Part shown: positions 51,126 to 61,428 of the stretch, one piece after another
Layout of the letters: each line of letters begins with the position of its first letter
Position numbering within the stretch: position 1 is the stretch's first letter
DNA from: Saprospiraceae bacterium
Lineage (GTDB): Bacteria; Bacteroidota; Bacteroidia; Chitinophagales; Saprospiraceae
Assembly (NCBI GenBank): GCA_016715965.1
Contig: JADJXG010000001.1
Location: 1,927,501-1,991,500 of the forward strand
Direction of reading: 5' to 3'
Length of the DNA: 64,000 bases
Program-made: the position numbers and the translations under genes
Notes under the pieces: generated by a model
Told to the model about the DNA's origin: nothing
The model's database searches: none
What the model saw: the letters and a program-made list of their open reading frames with translations, nothing else

Positions 51126-51246
51126 ATTGCTCTTGCACAATAGGCTTAAAAAATGCTGCTCCATATTCATCTAATGGATCTGAAATAAACATGACGAGCA
51201 TGACTTTAATTATATACAATCCATATTTGAACCAAACTTTAAAACG

Positions 51247-51678
51247 ATGGCCGACATTTTCCACAATTTTCCTGTAAACGCACCGCTTGACAGGGTGTTT
51301 GGATTGGTTTCCACGCCTGAAGGATTGGACAAATGGTGGGCAAAGGCTAGCTCTGGAAAAACGGCTCCCGGAGAAATTTTTAAGCTTCATTTTGAGCCTG
51401 CATACCATTGGACTGCCATTGTTTCTAAATATCTCCCTTTTGAAGAATTTGAGTTGACCATGCAAATCTCAGATCCTGAATGGGAAGGAAGCAAAGTGGG
51501 ATTCCGGCTTTTTAGTAATAACAATTTAACGGAGGTTCAATTTTATCATACAGGATGGAAAGAACTCAATGAACATTACAAAATTTCTAATTACTGTTGG
51601 GCCATGTATTTGAGAATCTTAAAAAGAAATCTTGAGTTTGATGAATTTGTTCCATACATGGATAGATTATTTGTTTGA
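51247..51678 (+). CDS. SRPBCC (AHSA1-like) domain protein
   Basis: 143 residues, cytosolic. Pattern: F-P-V-N-A-P-L-D-R-V-F-G-L-V-S-T-P-E-G-L-D-K-W-W, then a beta-sheet half and a C-terminal long helix (Y-C-W-A-M-Y-L-R-I-L). Such helix-grip folds bind hydrophobic ligands. Specific role unknown. Confidence 0.85.
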   Translation: MADIFHNFPVNAPLDRVFGLVSTPEGLDKWWAKASSGKTAPGEIFKLHFEPAYHWTAIVSKYLPFEEFELTMQISDPEWEGSKVGFRLFSNNNLTEVQFYHTGWKELNEHYKISNYCWAMYLRILKRNLEFDEFVPYMDRLFV

Positions 51679-51895
51679 ATCAAATAATTTTGGATCAGTA
51701 GCAACATTCCTTGAACGACGAATTCCAGTATGCAGGATACGATGTTCTTCTTTTTTATTGGTGCGGTAAAAGAAAATTGATTGCTACATCCAGGAAAAAT
51801 ATCCGGGCCAAAGAACAGTTACCGGAAGGTATTAAAAATAACCATCTAAAATTAAATGGAAGGTATACTTTAGCGACTTATGAAAATCAATCGCC

Positions 51896-52519
51896 ATGAA
51901 ATGGATTACAGAACAAACGCTTGAAACAAACCGGGTAAAACTAATTCCCCTTCATCAAAATCACAAAGATGATTTGTTAGAAGCTGAATCGGACGGAAAT
52001 TTATCAAAATTGTGGTACACTTCCGTTCCAAATTCTTCAAATATTGATCTTTATATTAGAAAAGCCTTGGAGGATTATCATCTGGACAAAGGCCTGGCAT
52101 TTGTGGTGGTCGATAAAATTTCAAATAAAACAGTGGGTTGCACCCGATACACCAATGCCACTCCCGAACACCGAAGATTGGAAATAGGATATACCTGGTA
52201 TTCTAAAACCTATCAAAGAACTCATGTAAACTCTGAGTGCAAGTTGTTATTGCTTACACATGCATTTGAAGTGCTGAAAGCCATTGCAGTAGAATTCAGG
52301 ACAAATTGGTATAACTTTCCATCCAGAAATGCCATTTTAAGACTCGGAGCTAAGCAGGACGGAGTGCTGAGAAATCACCAAATATTGCCTGATGAATCAT
52401 TCAGAGACACCGTGGTATTTTCCATTACTGCGGACGAATGGAGAGCTTGCAAGAACGCCCTGAATGATAGAATAGAACAGATACATCAAAACATGAATTC
52501 GAAAAATATTAAATCCTAA
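51896..52519 (+). CDS. GNAT acetyltransferase (RimJ/RimL-like)
   Basis: 207 residues. GNAT acetyl-CoA motif area: R-R-L-E-I-G-Y-T-W-Y, then A-F-E-V-L-K-A-I-A-V-E-F-R-T, followed by N-A-I-L-R-L-G-A-K-Q-D-G-V-L-R-N-H, typical of the RimL group. The acceptor is not predictable. A short frame just upstream (51711-51899, TTG start) is doubtful and not annotated. Confidence 0.85.
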   Translation: MKWITEQTLETNRVKLIPLHQNHKDDLLEAESDGNLSKLWYTSVPNSSNIDLYIRKALEDYHLDKGLAFVVVDKISNKTVGCTRYTNATPEHRRLEIGYTWYSKTYQRTHVNSECKLLLLTHAFEVLKAIAVEFRTNWYNFPSRNAILRLGAKQDGVLRNHQILPDESFRDTVVFSITADEWRACKNALNDRIEQIHQNMNSKNIKS

Positions 52520-52691
52520 AAATGACCGATCCGATTTGACAGCCAATTCAGCGATTTGAAGTTCCGTCCCCTTTTACAAATTGGCTTTTGATTCCGCTTC
52601 ATTTTTTATCATTTCTGACAAGTTTCTTAACCTGCGTTTATCTCCCAGTAATCGTTAAAAAGATTTATCTTAGTGGCTTAAAAGGCCCATT

Positions 52692-53822
52692 ATGTTGAGA
52701 TGGAATTTTGTCATTTACTCTGTACTCTTGTTTTTTAATGTCCCTGCTGCTCAAACGGACTTTTGCAAAAATCTGAACCAACCGGGTTTGATTTTTTGTG
52801 ATGACTTTGAATCAATGCAAGCGATTGCAGACAGATACTTTGAAGTCAATAACAACAATGGTGATTTTGTTCCGATGTCAGGGGTGGGCAGAGATGCTTC
52901 CAATGGTATGAGGGTGCTTTGGCAAAAAGGAGAAGTGGGCGCCGGAGGTCTTTCAAAATCTTTTGGCAGAACTCCGCATGCCTACATTGGAAGAAATGCA
53001 TCCATGCCCGACAGTACTTTTAAGGAAATTTATTGGAGAATGGATGTAAGACATCAATCCAATTGGCAAGGAGGCGGACCGGCTAAATTGACCCGCGCAT
53101 TGACCTTGGCCAATGCCAATTGGGCCACCGGTGCAATGGCACACATCTGGTCTGGTGGACCAGAGGATGCGTTTTTGGGAATGGATCCGGCCAGTGGCAT
53201 TAATACCCAGGGGAGATTGGTAAGCACTCGTTACAACGATTTTCCAAATCTGCGCTGGTTGGGTTTTAAACACGGAAACATTCCCATGTTCTCAGATGAA
53301 AGAGTATCCCAATGGCATTGTGTCGAAGCGCATATTAAACTCAATACACCAAACAACTCGGATGGAATCCTTGAGTTTTGGATCAATGATACGCTGCAGG
53401 CCGGCACTTACAACATCAACTGGCATGGCAACTGGAACATGGATCCAAACAATTATGGTATAAATGCTGTATTTTTTGAAAACTATTGGAATGCCGGTTC
53501 TCCGGTACAGCAAGAGAGGTATTTTGACAATCTGGTGATTGCCACAAATCGCATCGGTTGCAGGTCCACCATCAATCAGAATTCAAACATTCCAGAGACT
53601 GGCTGCCGGATTTGGCAGAGCAATACACGACTGCACTGGAATCTGGAAGAAAGCACATCGACCAGATTGCGGCTTTTTTCCACTTTGGGGCAATTGGTCC
53701 TGGAAAAACTAATCTCAGACGAAGGATCCTTTCTAGTGGAGGATGAGCTAACGCCGGGAATTTATTGGTACCAAATCAATTCAGTAAGCTGTGGATTTCT
53801 ATCTGGAATCTTAATTTATTAG
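52692..53822 (+). CDS. Secreted polysaccharide-lyase-like protein with type IX sorting domain
   Basis: 376 residues, signal peptide ending V-P-A-A-Q-T. The middle ~260 residues look like a concanavalin/jelly-roll lyase fold (I-F-C-D-D-F-E at start, repeated W and Y strands, D-N-L-V-I-A at end). The last ~75 residues form a T9SS domain (G-I-Y-W-Y-Q-I). It might act on a glycan. The enzyme class is an inference only. Confidence 0.65.
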   Translation: MLRWNFVIYSVLLFFNVPAAQTDFCKNLNQPGLIFCDDFESMQAIADRYFEVNNNNGDFVPMSGVGRDASNGMRVLWQKGEVGAGGLSKSFGRTPHAYIGRNASMPDSTFKEIYWRMDVRHQSNWQGGGPAKLTRALTLANANWATGAMAHIWSGGPEDAFLGMDPASGINTQGRLVSTRYNDFPNLRWLGFKHGNIPMFSDERVSQWHCVEAHIKLNTPNNSDGILEFWINDTLQAGTYNINWHGNWNMDPNNYGINAVFFENYWNAGSPVQQERYFDNLVIATNRIGCRSTINQNSNIPETGCRIWQSNTRLHWNLEESTSTRLRLFSTLGQLVLEKLISDEGSFLVEDELTPGIYWYQINSVSCGFLSGILIY

Positions 53823-53905
53823 CGATTTTCAACTGATTTTATTTAATGTTTTATTAAAGTAGGTCCTTATGGCAGCCCATGGAAGGAAGTGACGAGGGCA
53901 TTTCT

Positions 53906-53913
53906 TAGTTTTG
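53906..53913 (+). promoter_or_regulatory. Bacteroidota -7 box (TAGTTTTG)
   Basis: Consensus TAnnTTTG, 25 bases upstream of the DUF5916 gene. Confidence 0.5.
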
Positions 53914-53938
53914 CAACTTTATCTTCATTGCGCAAATC

Positions 53939-56428
53939 ATGCAACGGATTTTTTTAATTTTTTTCATTCTGCTCTTACCAGCATGGATTTTGGCAACTAC
54001 AGAGCCCGTCAAGTCCATCACCGCAATGAGGATTTATACTCCCCTTAAGATGGATGGACGGTTGGATGAATTTGTCTGGAACCTGGCGCCTGCTGCGGAT
54101 AATTTCATTCAAACCGAACCTGTGCCAGGGATCAAAGCCACCCATGATACCAGGGTGAAGTTTTTGTACGATGATCAGGCCATTTATATCGGAGCGCATC
54201 TCTATGATCCGGATCCACAAAAAATACTGAAAGAATTGTGTATAAGAGATCAGGTCAGCAATTCAGATCTCTTTAAAGTGTTTATTGACGCCTATCAAAG
54301 TGGTCTCAATGGATTTATTTTTGCCGTCAATGCTGCCGGCGTACAATACGAGTCCATCGTGTCCAATCACGTAGAAGACCTCAACTGGAATGCAGTTTGG
54401 GACAGTGAGGTACTGATCGTAGAAGATGGTTGGGTCGTTGAAATGAGAATCCCATTTTCCTCTCTCAGATTTCCAAATCAAAACATCCAGCAGTGGAACG
54501 TTCAGTTTGCAAGGGAAATCAGAAGATGGAGAGAAACTTCCTATTGGAGTAAAATAGATCCCTTGGTCAACGGTTGGGTCCAGCAGAGTGGAAGGGTGGA
54601 TTCGTTGATGGATCTCGCAGCACCCGTAAGATTGTCTCTGATGCCCTTTGTGACCGGATATCTGAATCAGGGATTTGATCCCGCCAAGCCCAATAATTTT
54701 TCTCCTTCATTTAGCGCAGGTGCGGATTTAAAATATGGCATCAATCAGGCTTTTACTTTGGACATGGCGCTGGTACCCGATTTTGGTCAGGTCATTTCAG
54801 ATCGACAGGTGCTCAATCTATCTCCATTCGAAGTTTTTTTTGAAGAGAACAGGCAGTTTTTTACCGAAGGAACCGAACTCTTCAACAGAGATGGTCTGTT
54901 TTATTCGAGGAGAGTAGGAGGAAGACCACAGGGATATTTTGACGCCAATGCCCGCGCTTTAGAATTGAAAGGACAACTCTTGTCCAATCCGGAGACCAGT
55001 CAGTTGTACAATGCGACCAAACTAAGTGGCAGAACTTCAGCCGGGACAGGACTTGGATTTTTTAATGCGGTGGTGGGAAGCACTCATGCCGTGATACGCG
55101 ATTCGTCCGGAGCGGAATCTTCGTTTCTGACGAGTCCATTGTCCAATTACAATGTGTTTGTGGCCGATCAGAATCTATTTAACAACTCTTATGTCAGATT
55201 CCTCAATACCAATGTGACCAGAAATGGTCATTTTACAGACGCCAATGTAACAGCGCTGACAGGTGAAATAAAAACCAAGGACCAAAGATATTCCATCCTG
55301 GGAAAAGCGGTAATGAGTCAAAGATACACTGGCAAAGAAAATGACAAAGGATATAGTAGCCAGCTAAGATTGGGAAAATTCGGAGGAAAATGGACCTGGA
55401 ATGTACACCAGCTGATCGAAACAGATCGGTTTAATCCAAATGATCTAGCCTTCCTCGCAGCCGCCAACGAACACACTTACAATCTCAATGGAGCTTATGC
55501 AGAGTACAAGCCAAAAAAACAGAACATTCAATTTTATAATTTTAAAGCAAATGTTTTGTATTTGAGGCATTTTAAACCGGATGTGTTTGCAGATTTTGCC
55601 ATTAATTTAACGCATTTCTTATTGTGGAAAAGCAGGGACGCCTATGGTATTAATGTTCGACTTGAACCCATCCCCACAAGAGATTTTTTCGAACCCAGAA
55701 CAAAGGACTTTAGCCTTTACTTGCATTGGCCTGTCAATTACACCTTTGGCGCAAATTTTTCTTCAGATTACAGAAAACCCCTTGCCTTAGATGTGTTTGT
55801 CAGTTATCGATATTTTGATGCTCCGGGAAGAAATTTTTACACCCTGGATTGGAAACCAAGATTTCGTTTCAATGACCGGATTTCTCTGTTTTGGAACTTG
55901 CTTTTAAAGCGAAATTTACTGGAACAAGGATATTTGTCACCCATACCGGATGGCCGGCCCATAGATCCTCGCAATACATACATTGGCGATCGCAATCGCT
56001 GGATCATCGATCAGTCTGTCTCCGGAAGGTATATTTTCAATCACAAAATGGGAATCACCTTTAGAATTAGACACTATTGGGATCAGGTCCAATATCAATC
56101 CATTGGAATACTTCGTCCAAACGGGATCTTAGAAAAAACAGATTTATACAACGCTGAAGACAGAATTTCTTTGAATGACAACAATTACAATGCTTTTACG
56201 GTGGATCTTCAGTTCAACTACCGATTTGCTCCTGGAAGCGATCTGATATTTGTCTGGAAAAATCAAATATTGTCCAATATGCCGGACACCAGGCAAAACT
56301 ATCTGAGAAATTTGTCAGAGACCCTGGATTCTCCCCAAACCAATAGTATTTCTTTAAGGGTGCTTTATTTTATAGATTACCTTGAGCTTGAAAAAAAATT
56401 GAAATCAAAAAATACAAAACTGATTTAA
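53939..56428 (+). CDS. DUF5916 outer-membrane-type protein with CBM9-like domain
   Basis: 829 residues. A signal peptide (~1-19) is followed by a CBM9-like domain at ~30-230 (M-D-G-R-L-D-E-F-V-W, then V-K-F-L-Y-D-D-Q-A-I-Y-I-G) that may bind a sugar. The DUF5916 region covers ~240-829, rich in alternating strands and aromatic residues, consistent with an outer-membrane barrel. The R-Q-F-F-T-E-G-T-E-L-F motif fits the family. Biological role not established; probably surface-related. Confidence 0.88.
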   Translation: MQRIFLIFFILLLPAWILATTEPVKSITAMRIYTPLKMDGRLDEFVWNLAPAADNFIQTEPVPGIKATHDTRVKFLYDDQAIYIGAHLYDPDPQKILKELCIRDQVSNSDLFKVFIDAYQSGLNGFIFAVNAAGVQYESIVSNHVEDLNWNAVWDSEVLIVEDGWVVEMRIPFSSLRFPNQNIQQWNVQFAREIRRWRETSYWSKIDPLVNGWVQQSGRVDSLMDLAAPVRLSLMPFVTGYLNQGFDPAKPNNFSPSFSAGADLKYGINQAFTLDMALVPDFGQVISDRQVLNLSPFEVFFEENRQFFTEGTELFNRDGLFYSRRVGGRPQGYFDANARALELKGQLLSNPETSQLYNATKLSGRTSAGTGLGFFNAVVGSTHAVIRDSSGAESSFLTSPLSNYNVFVADQNLFNNSYVRFLNTNVTRNGHFTDANVTALTGEIKTKDQRYSILGKAVMSQRYTGKENDKGYSSQLRLGKFGGKWTWNVHQLIETDRFNPNDLAFLAAANEHTYNLNGAYAEYKPKKQNIQFYNFKANVLYLRHFKPDVFADFAINLTHFLLWKSRDAYGINVRLEPIPTRDFFEPRTKDFSLYLHWPVNYTFGANFSSDYRKPLALDVFVSYRYFDAPGRNFYTLDWKPRFRFNDRISLFWNLLLKRNLLEQGYLSPIPDGRPIDPRNTYIGDRNRWIIDQSVSGRYIFNHKMGITFRIRHYWDQVQYQSIGILRPNGILEKTDLYNAEDRISLNDNNYNAFTVDLQFNYRFAPGSDLIFVWKNQILSNMPDTRQNYLRNLSETLDSPQTNSISLRVLYFIDYLELEKKLKSKNTKLI

Positions 56429-56585
56429 TTAGATTGCCCAACTTTCCATCCTTTTTTACAGCTTGATTTATCGCTCTACTCTCACCAGACTTTTAGCAAC
56501 ACAATTCTTTTTCGCAATACACAAGCATTTTCCACGCCAGCCAAGGGTTTACTGGTGGACGGACGGTTGGTAAGAAATTCCACGC

Positions 56586-58181
56586 TTAAAATTCTCTCAT
56601 AAATTGATTCCACTGATCGTCGGTGACCATGGGTTGGTATTTCAGCAATTCAAATTTCCGGATCAGTTGCAAATGCTCCGGAAGAAGAACCTTGGAATTC
56701 TGAAGTTGGATTTTAATCGCATTCAATCCCCGGAGGTTTCTGACTTCAGGATAATTGGATTGTAATAATTGAATTAAATACAATTCAGCTTTTTCCTGTG
56801 GATTGGCATTGTCTGTTCGATTGGGTTTATTAAAATCTTTTTCTCCTTTGATCCACTTTGATTTAATCTTTGGTGAGGCCCATAAAATTCCCATCAAAAT
56901 CCAGGGAAACAAAACCAAAGGCCAAAACATTGGATTTTTGATTAACTCAGTTTCAGATTTGCTCAAAGAAAAATCGGTCAAAAGAGGAGGGCTATCCGGT
57001 TCACCCGTTTGGATCAGCGACCCTTGTGAAACATTCAGGCGAATGGTATCTCTTTTGGTCACATATTGTCCGGTGGATGGGTCCAGATAAACAAACTCAG
57101 GGTACAATTGGAAAAAACCGGGTTGTTTGGGAGTCAGGAGGTAGGTGGATTTTACCTGCTGGACAATCAAAGAATCGTCTGCAATCCGAACTGGCTGCGT
57201 AGCTTTTCCCTCCGCTATTTGAAATAAACTGTCCGGAATATTTAATCGATGTTTGATGGATGCAAAATGACCTGTGCCTGTAATGGTCATGTGAAACTGA
57301 ATGGCATCGCTCATGGTAAAATCTCTGGCTGGTTGTTCCAACTGACTGGTGAAAAAACCCGTTGCTCCATTAAAGCCATCCGGCATGGGTTTGGGAAAGT
57401 CTTTCACATCAATGATGCAATCATTGGTTTGCACCACTTCTGCTCTCTGACTAAACATTGAGTGTAAGCCAAAACCCCAACTGTCTTCGTCCCCTAAAAT
57501 TACCCTGAAGGCGGAAGGTTCAATTTTAATTTTACCCGGTTTCATTGGATAAAGAGCCTGAATGCCCAATACCTTCGTGAAGTATTCAACTCCATTTTCA
57601 ATCACCCTATGGGGTTGACCGTCTCCTGTTGCGATGTGCTCTCTGTAGAATGCCTCCAATTTGGGGGAGGATACCACATCGATGTTGGTTACGTTTACCC
57701 TGGTGTATATCCTGTATTTCAATAGTAATTGTTGACCTACATAAGCCTGCCTGCTGGATATTTCAGCCCTGATAAAGAAATCTCTAAATTGACCGGCCTT
57801 GCTTTGTTGGGCAACAATTTCAATTTCCATTGGATCGGTCCGTTTCATTTTGGATCCCACTAAAATGGTGGCAGGCCCTATCCGGTACTTTCCGGGTTTT
57901 GTACCGGCTAAAATATACACATAACCCACTGAAAAACTGGTGCGACCGTTGATCACGCTGGTTTGCATGGATCTGCTGGGCCCGGACACAATCTGCAAGC
58001 CTCCAAAATCCGGTGGTGCAAATTGTTTGCCTTCTTCATTCTCCAACCTGAACTCTACCCTAAAGCTGCTGCCTGACAAAGCCTGTTTGGTTTCCGAAAT
58101 TGCACGAAAATTACTTTGTGAAATAGCTTCAGAAAAGATTGCGGTATAAAAACAAACTTGAAATAAAAAGAATCGCATCAA
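56586..58181 (-). CDS. batD: BatD-family protein
   Basis: 531 residues. Signal peptide; two BatD Ig-like domains (F-A-P-P-D-F-G-G-L-Q-I-V-S-G-P-S-R-S is the family mark), and a membrane segment (~425-445) before a cytosolic tail. Bat proteins work with a MoxR ATPase and VWA proteins in stress tolerance; no moxR or batA/B is in this window. It overlaps the short BatD-like gene 58178-58657 by 4 bases. Confidence 0.88.
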   Translation of the reverse strand: MMRFFLFQVCFYTAIFSEAISQSNFRAISETKQALSGSSFRVEFRLENEEGKQFAPPDFGGLQIVSGPSRSMQTSVINGRTSFSVGYVYILAGTKPGKYRIGPATILVGSKMKRTDPMEIEIVAQQSKAGQFRDFFIRAEISSRQAYVGQQLLLKYRIYTRVNVTNIDVVSSPKLEAFYREHIATGDGQPHRVIENGVEYFTKVLGIQALYPMKPGKIKIEPSAFRVILGDEDSWGFGLHSMFSQRAEVVQTNDCIIDVKDFPKPMPDGFNGATGFFTSQLEQPARDFTMSDAIQFHMTITGTGHFASIKHRLNIPDSLFQIAEGKATQPVRIADDSLIVQQVKSTYLLTPKQPGFFQLYPEFVYLDPSTGQYVTKRDTIRLNVSQGSLIQTGEPDSPPLLTDFSLSKSETELIKNPMFWPLVLFPWILMGILWASPKIKSKWIKGEKDFNKPNRTDNANPQEKAELYLIQLLQSNYPEVRNLRGLNAIKIQLQNSKVLLPEHLQLIRKFELLKYQPMVTDDQWNQFMREF

Positions 58182-58657
58182 ATCCTATATGTTTTTTTCT
58201 TGCCGGCCGAATTGTTTTTCGGTTTGATGATTACACCGGGATCCGCATTTTTTAGATCTGAATTTGGATTCTGGATCAGCCGATCAGGATTTGGCATTAC
58301 CACAAGGTTTATTTCAGGGGTGGTAAATATTTGTTGGCCTGATTGAACAGTGGCTTCTCCAATGATATAGTTTCCTTCTGCTTCCGGCATCAGAAAATAC
58401 ACATAACTGGAGGTCTGTTTTACTTCTCCATTGATAAAAGAATACGAAGAAGCATGGTTGGGTCCTGCTATCAACTTCATTCCAGGAAAATCGGGGGGAG
58501 TAAACTTACCCTGAATATTCTCCAAGGTGTATTTCAATTCCACATAATTACCCAGAAGCAAGCTGTCATGACTCAATTCTACTTTAAAGACCGGATCCTG
58601 TGCTTTCAGGCAGATCGTGAGAAAAGTAAACGAGAGCAAAAACATATTTTTCATCAT
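58178..58657 (-). CDS. Short BatD N-terminal-domain protein
   Basis: 159 residues. Signal peptide then one BatD-type domain (F-T-P-P-D-F-P-G-M-K-L-I-A-G-P-N-H-A-S-S). It lacks the second domain and membrane anchor. It is translated just before batD (ATGA overlap), so both are made together. It could be a duplicate domain acting as a soluble partner. Confidence 0.8.
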   Translation of the reverse strand: MMKNMFLLSFTFLTICLKAQDPVFKVELSHDSLLLGNYVELKYTLENIQGKFTPPDFPGMKLIAGPNHASSYSFINGEVKQTSSYVYFLMPEAEGNYIIGEATVQSGQQIFTTPEINLVVMPNPDRLIQNPNSDLKNADPGVIIKPKNNSAGKKKTYRI

Positions 58658-58838
58658 AGCTTCATTTTTTCATCTAACACGCAAAATAAATACCTGCTTT
58701 ACAGATCATTGCTAATTTTTTCTTAAAAAAAACTCCTCCGTTTGAATGGTCCGGAATATTTGAGGGTTTATTACCCAATTTTATTTAGTTTCGCCCTTAC
58801 TTTCAATCAATTATTTCAAACAACTAAACAAAATAACC

Positions 58839-59300
58839 ATGTACGAAATTTTACTCAATCTGCACTCCTGGCTAAGATGGTTTGTTCTTGGTCTTGCCAT
58901 CATTGTGATTTACCAGAACTACAATGGCTGGAAATCCGGGAAAGTTTATACGGCCCAAGATGGCAAATTAAATACTTATCTTATGATCTTGCTCCACAGT
59001 CAGTTGCTGATTGGATTGCTCCTGTATTGGGGAGTTTCTCCGATCATGCAGGATATTTTGAAGGACTTCGGTGGATCTATGAAAGAGAGCAGCCTGAGGT
59101 TTTGGTCTGTTGAACATATTTTTGGAATGGTATTGGCCATCATCATTGCTCAGATAGGAGCCTCTAAAGCCAAAAAACAAAGCAGCGACGCCCAAAAATT
59201 CAGAATCGGATTTGTGTATTTCAGCATCGCCTTGTTTTTAATCCTGTTGATGATTCCCTGGGGATTTTGGAATGAGTCAAGACCTTATTTTAGAATGTAA
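58839..59300 (+). CDS. Four-helix membrane protein, cytochrome-b-like
   Basis: 153 residues with four membrane segments. The N-terminal L-H-S-W-L-R-W and later L-L-H-S-Q and E-H-I-F-G-M histidines recall small haem-b membrane proteins of Bacteroidota, but no family is certain. Expected in the inner membrane. It is 12 bases before the beta-helix gene. Confidence 0.65.
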   Translation: MYEILLNLHSWLRWFVLGLAIIVIYQNYNGWKSGKVYTAQDGKLNTYLMILLHSQLLIGLLLYWGVSPIMQDILKDFGGSMKESSLRFWSVEHIFGMVLAIIIAQIGASKAKKQSSDAQKFRIGFVYFSIALFLILLMIPWGFWNESRPYFRM

Positions 59301-59312
59301 ACCACTGCTTTT

Positions 59313-60824
59313 ATGAGAATGAACAAAGTACTCCTCTTCAGTTGTTTGTTGCTATTCACCGATGGTTTTACAAACTGGAGCTCCAGCTTGTATGGTCAAA
59401 GAATTTTGGAAGTTGGCCAAGGTAGAGCATACCCTGATCCTGCCCAAGCCGCAAGAAATGCCTTACCCGGTGACACCATTTTAATCTATCCCGGAAACTA
59501 TCGGGGTTCTTTTTTTATTGAAAATTTAAAAGGAACTCCCAATGCATGGATCACCCTCAAAGGCATCGATCGGAATACAGTAGTGTTCTCGGGAGGTTCA
59601 CAATCCATGCACTTTACAGATGCCCAATATGTCTCGATCCAGGACATGACCATTACCGGCCAAACCGGCAATGGAATGAACATCGATGATGGAGGAAGCT
59701 ATCAAACTCCTACTAAGAAACTGATCCTACAAAACATCGTCTTCAGAGACATGGCTGCCACAGGCAACAACGATATGCTCAAACTTTCCGGTCTGGATTC
59801 CTTTCAAATCATCAACTGTTCTTTTACAAATGGAGCAACCGGAGGATCCGGAATCGACATGGTGGGCTGCCACGCTGGTGAAATCAGAGAATGCCAGTTT
59901 ACCAACCAGGGTTCCAATTCGATCCAGGCCAAGGGCGCCACTTCAGAAATCCACATCAGCAGGAATTATTTCAGGAATGGAGGTCAGCGTAGCATCAATT
60001 TGGGGGGAAGCACGGGAGCAGCCTTTTTCAGACCCTTAAACGCAAATTATGAAGCCAGAAATCTGCTGGTGAGTGCCAATATTTTTGAAGGTTCGGTTAC
60101 CCCTATTGCTTATGTAGGATGCAGAAATGTGACCGTCATCAATAACACCATCATTAGACCTGAGAGATGGATCATGAGGATTTTGCAGGAAAGCCCGGAT
60201 ACCAGTTTTTATCAAAGTTGCGCTTACAATTTTTTTATCAACAATCTGGTGGTGGTCAACAGCAGCCTTTCCACAGATGTCAACATCGGACCCAATACCT
60301 TACCTGGAAGCTTTGTGTACGCCAACAATCTCTGGTATCACGAGACCAACGCCAACTACAGGCCGACTTTGCCCGTGACAGAAACCAACGGGATTACAAG
60401 AATGAATCCAGCATTTGTACCTTTTAATGGCGTCAATTATGGAATCCAACAAAATTCACCGGCGTATAGAAAAGGTCTGCCCACCGCAAGCAATTTGAGC
60501 GATTATTTTGGAAGGACTTTCCCGAGTCCTCCGTCTATAGGGGCTCTGGAGTTTATTGCTCCAAGTTTTACAGTGGAAGAAACCGAGACTCATCAGATCA
60601 AAATTTTTCCAAATCCTGCCTCAGATCTAATTAAGATTGACAGTGAATTTGAAATTTTATCGATCGGGGTTTATGATTCAGAAGGCAGACTACATTTCTT
60701 CGCAGGAGCCAAACCAGATTCCATTAAACATTCACTTTCTATTCAGACTTTGAAACAAGGCATCTATTTTTTACACTTGAATACTACAAAAGGTCAATTT
60801 ATAAAACGATTTGTAAAGTTATAA
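59313..60824 (+). CDS. Secreted right-handed beta-helix protein with type IX sorting domain
   Basis: 503 residues. Signal peptide ends S-L-Y-G-Q. Parallel beta-helix repeats cover ~40-390 (runs of I-x-(N/D)-C-x-F and G-N-x-x, typical of PbH1). The last ~80 residues are a T9SS domain (G-I-Y-F-L-H-L ... R-F-V-K-L). Many such folds bind or cut polysaccharides; no catalytic residues are clear. Confidence 0.85.
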   Translation: MRMNKVLLFSCLLLFTDGFTNWSSSLYGQRILEVGQGRAYPDPAQAARNALPGDTILIYPGNYRGSFFIENLKGTPNAWITLKGIDRNTVVFSGGSQSMHFTDAQYVSIQDMTITGQTGNGMNIDDGGSYQTPTKKLILQNIVFRDMAATGNNDMLKLSGLDSFQIINCSFTNGATGGSGIDMVGCHAGEIRECQFTNQGSNSIQAKGATSEIHISRNYFRNGGQRSINLGGSTGAAFFRPLNANYEARNLLVSANIFEGSVTPIAYVGCRNVTVINNTIIRPERWIMRILQESPDTSFYQSCAYNFFINNLVVVNSSLSTDVNIGPNTLPGSFVYANNLWYHETNANYRPTLPVTETNGITRMNPAFVPFNGVNYGIQQNSPAYRKGLPTASNLSDYFGRTFPSPPSIGALEFIAPSFTVEETETHQIKIFPNPASDLIKIDSEFEILSIGVYDSEGRLHFFAGAKPDSIKHSLSIQTLKQGIYFLHLNTTKGQFIKRFVKL

Positions 60825-60915
60825 GAGATTTACATATTATTTTTTAGTGGACTTCATATATATGCCTTGGTCAAAATTTATTATTGATTTCATTCTAAAT
60901 AATGGGATATTTTAT

Positions 60916-60923
60916 TAATTTTG
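60916..60923 (+). promoter_or_regulatory. Bacteroidota -7 box for hicBA
   Basis: TAATTTTG, 74 bases before the HicB start. The imperfect inverted repeat ATTTGAA (60941-60947) / TTCAAAT (60964-60970) downstream may be an operator. Confidence 0.4.
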
Positions 60924-60997
60924 TTATAATTTTCTGTTAGATTTGAATCTATAATCAGCAAGGTTCAAATTATAATTGTCAATATATTCCATATTTT

Positions 60998-61222
60998 ATG
61001 TACACCTATAAGATTCATTTACACAAAGAAGATGAAGGCGGTTATACCGTAACAGTTCCCGTTCTCCCAGGCTGCATTACTTATGGCGAAGACCTCGACG
61101 AAGCCTTAGCTATGGCTAAAGAAGCCATTGCACTTTACATTGAAGAGTTGGATGAAAGGGGTGAAAAAATTCCAGATGACAGCGATACGCTGGAATACTC
61201 CATAAGTCTTCATCATGCATGA
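60998..61222 (+). CDS. hicB: HicB-family antitoxin
   Basis: 74 residues. Compact HicB fold: G-G-Y-T-V-T-V-P-V-L-P-G-C-I-T-Y-G-E-D-L-D-E-A, a strong family match. It is the antitoxin-first order, unlike the toxin-first HicAB at 34826, and not closely similar to it. Confidence 0.92.
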   Translation: MYTYKIHLHKEDEGGYTVTVPVLPGCITYGEDLDEALAMAKEAIALYIEELDERGEKIPDDSDTLEYSISLHHA

Positions 61223-61428
61223 ACCTTAGCCCAAAGCAACTTATTAAAATCTTAGAGTCCAGCGGGTATATCTTTAAGCGCACTAATGGATCTCACCATC
61301 TCTTTTTTAATCCTAATAACAATAAAACCGTAATAGTGCCTATTCATTCAAATAGAGATCTTAAAAAAGGTACTTTTATGGCTATATTAAAACAAGCTGG
61401 AATAGACAAAAATGAGATAAATAGTTAA
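61219..61428 (+). CDS. hicA: HicA-family mRNA interferase toxin
   Basis: 69 residues. Catalytic His in the motif T-N-G-S-H-H; L-K-K-G-T-F-M-A-I-L-K-Q-A-G-I at the end. It cleaves mRNA. Overlaps hicB by 4 bases. Confidence 0.93.
   Translation: MNLSPKQLIKILESSGYIFKRTNGSHHLFFNPNNNKTVIVPIHSNRDLKKGTFMAILKQAGIDKNEINS

Noticed and set aside
51711..51899. Possible 62-residue protein before the GNAT gene
   Set aside because: TTG start only, no recognisable motif; overlaps the next gene by 4 bases, but support is too weak.
34826..61428. The two HicA/HicB pairs as a duplication
   Set aside because: They differ in order (toxin-first versus antitoxin-first), length and sequence; separate families.
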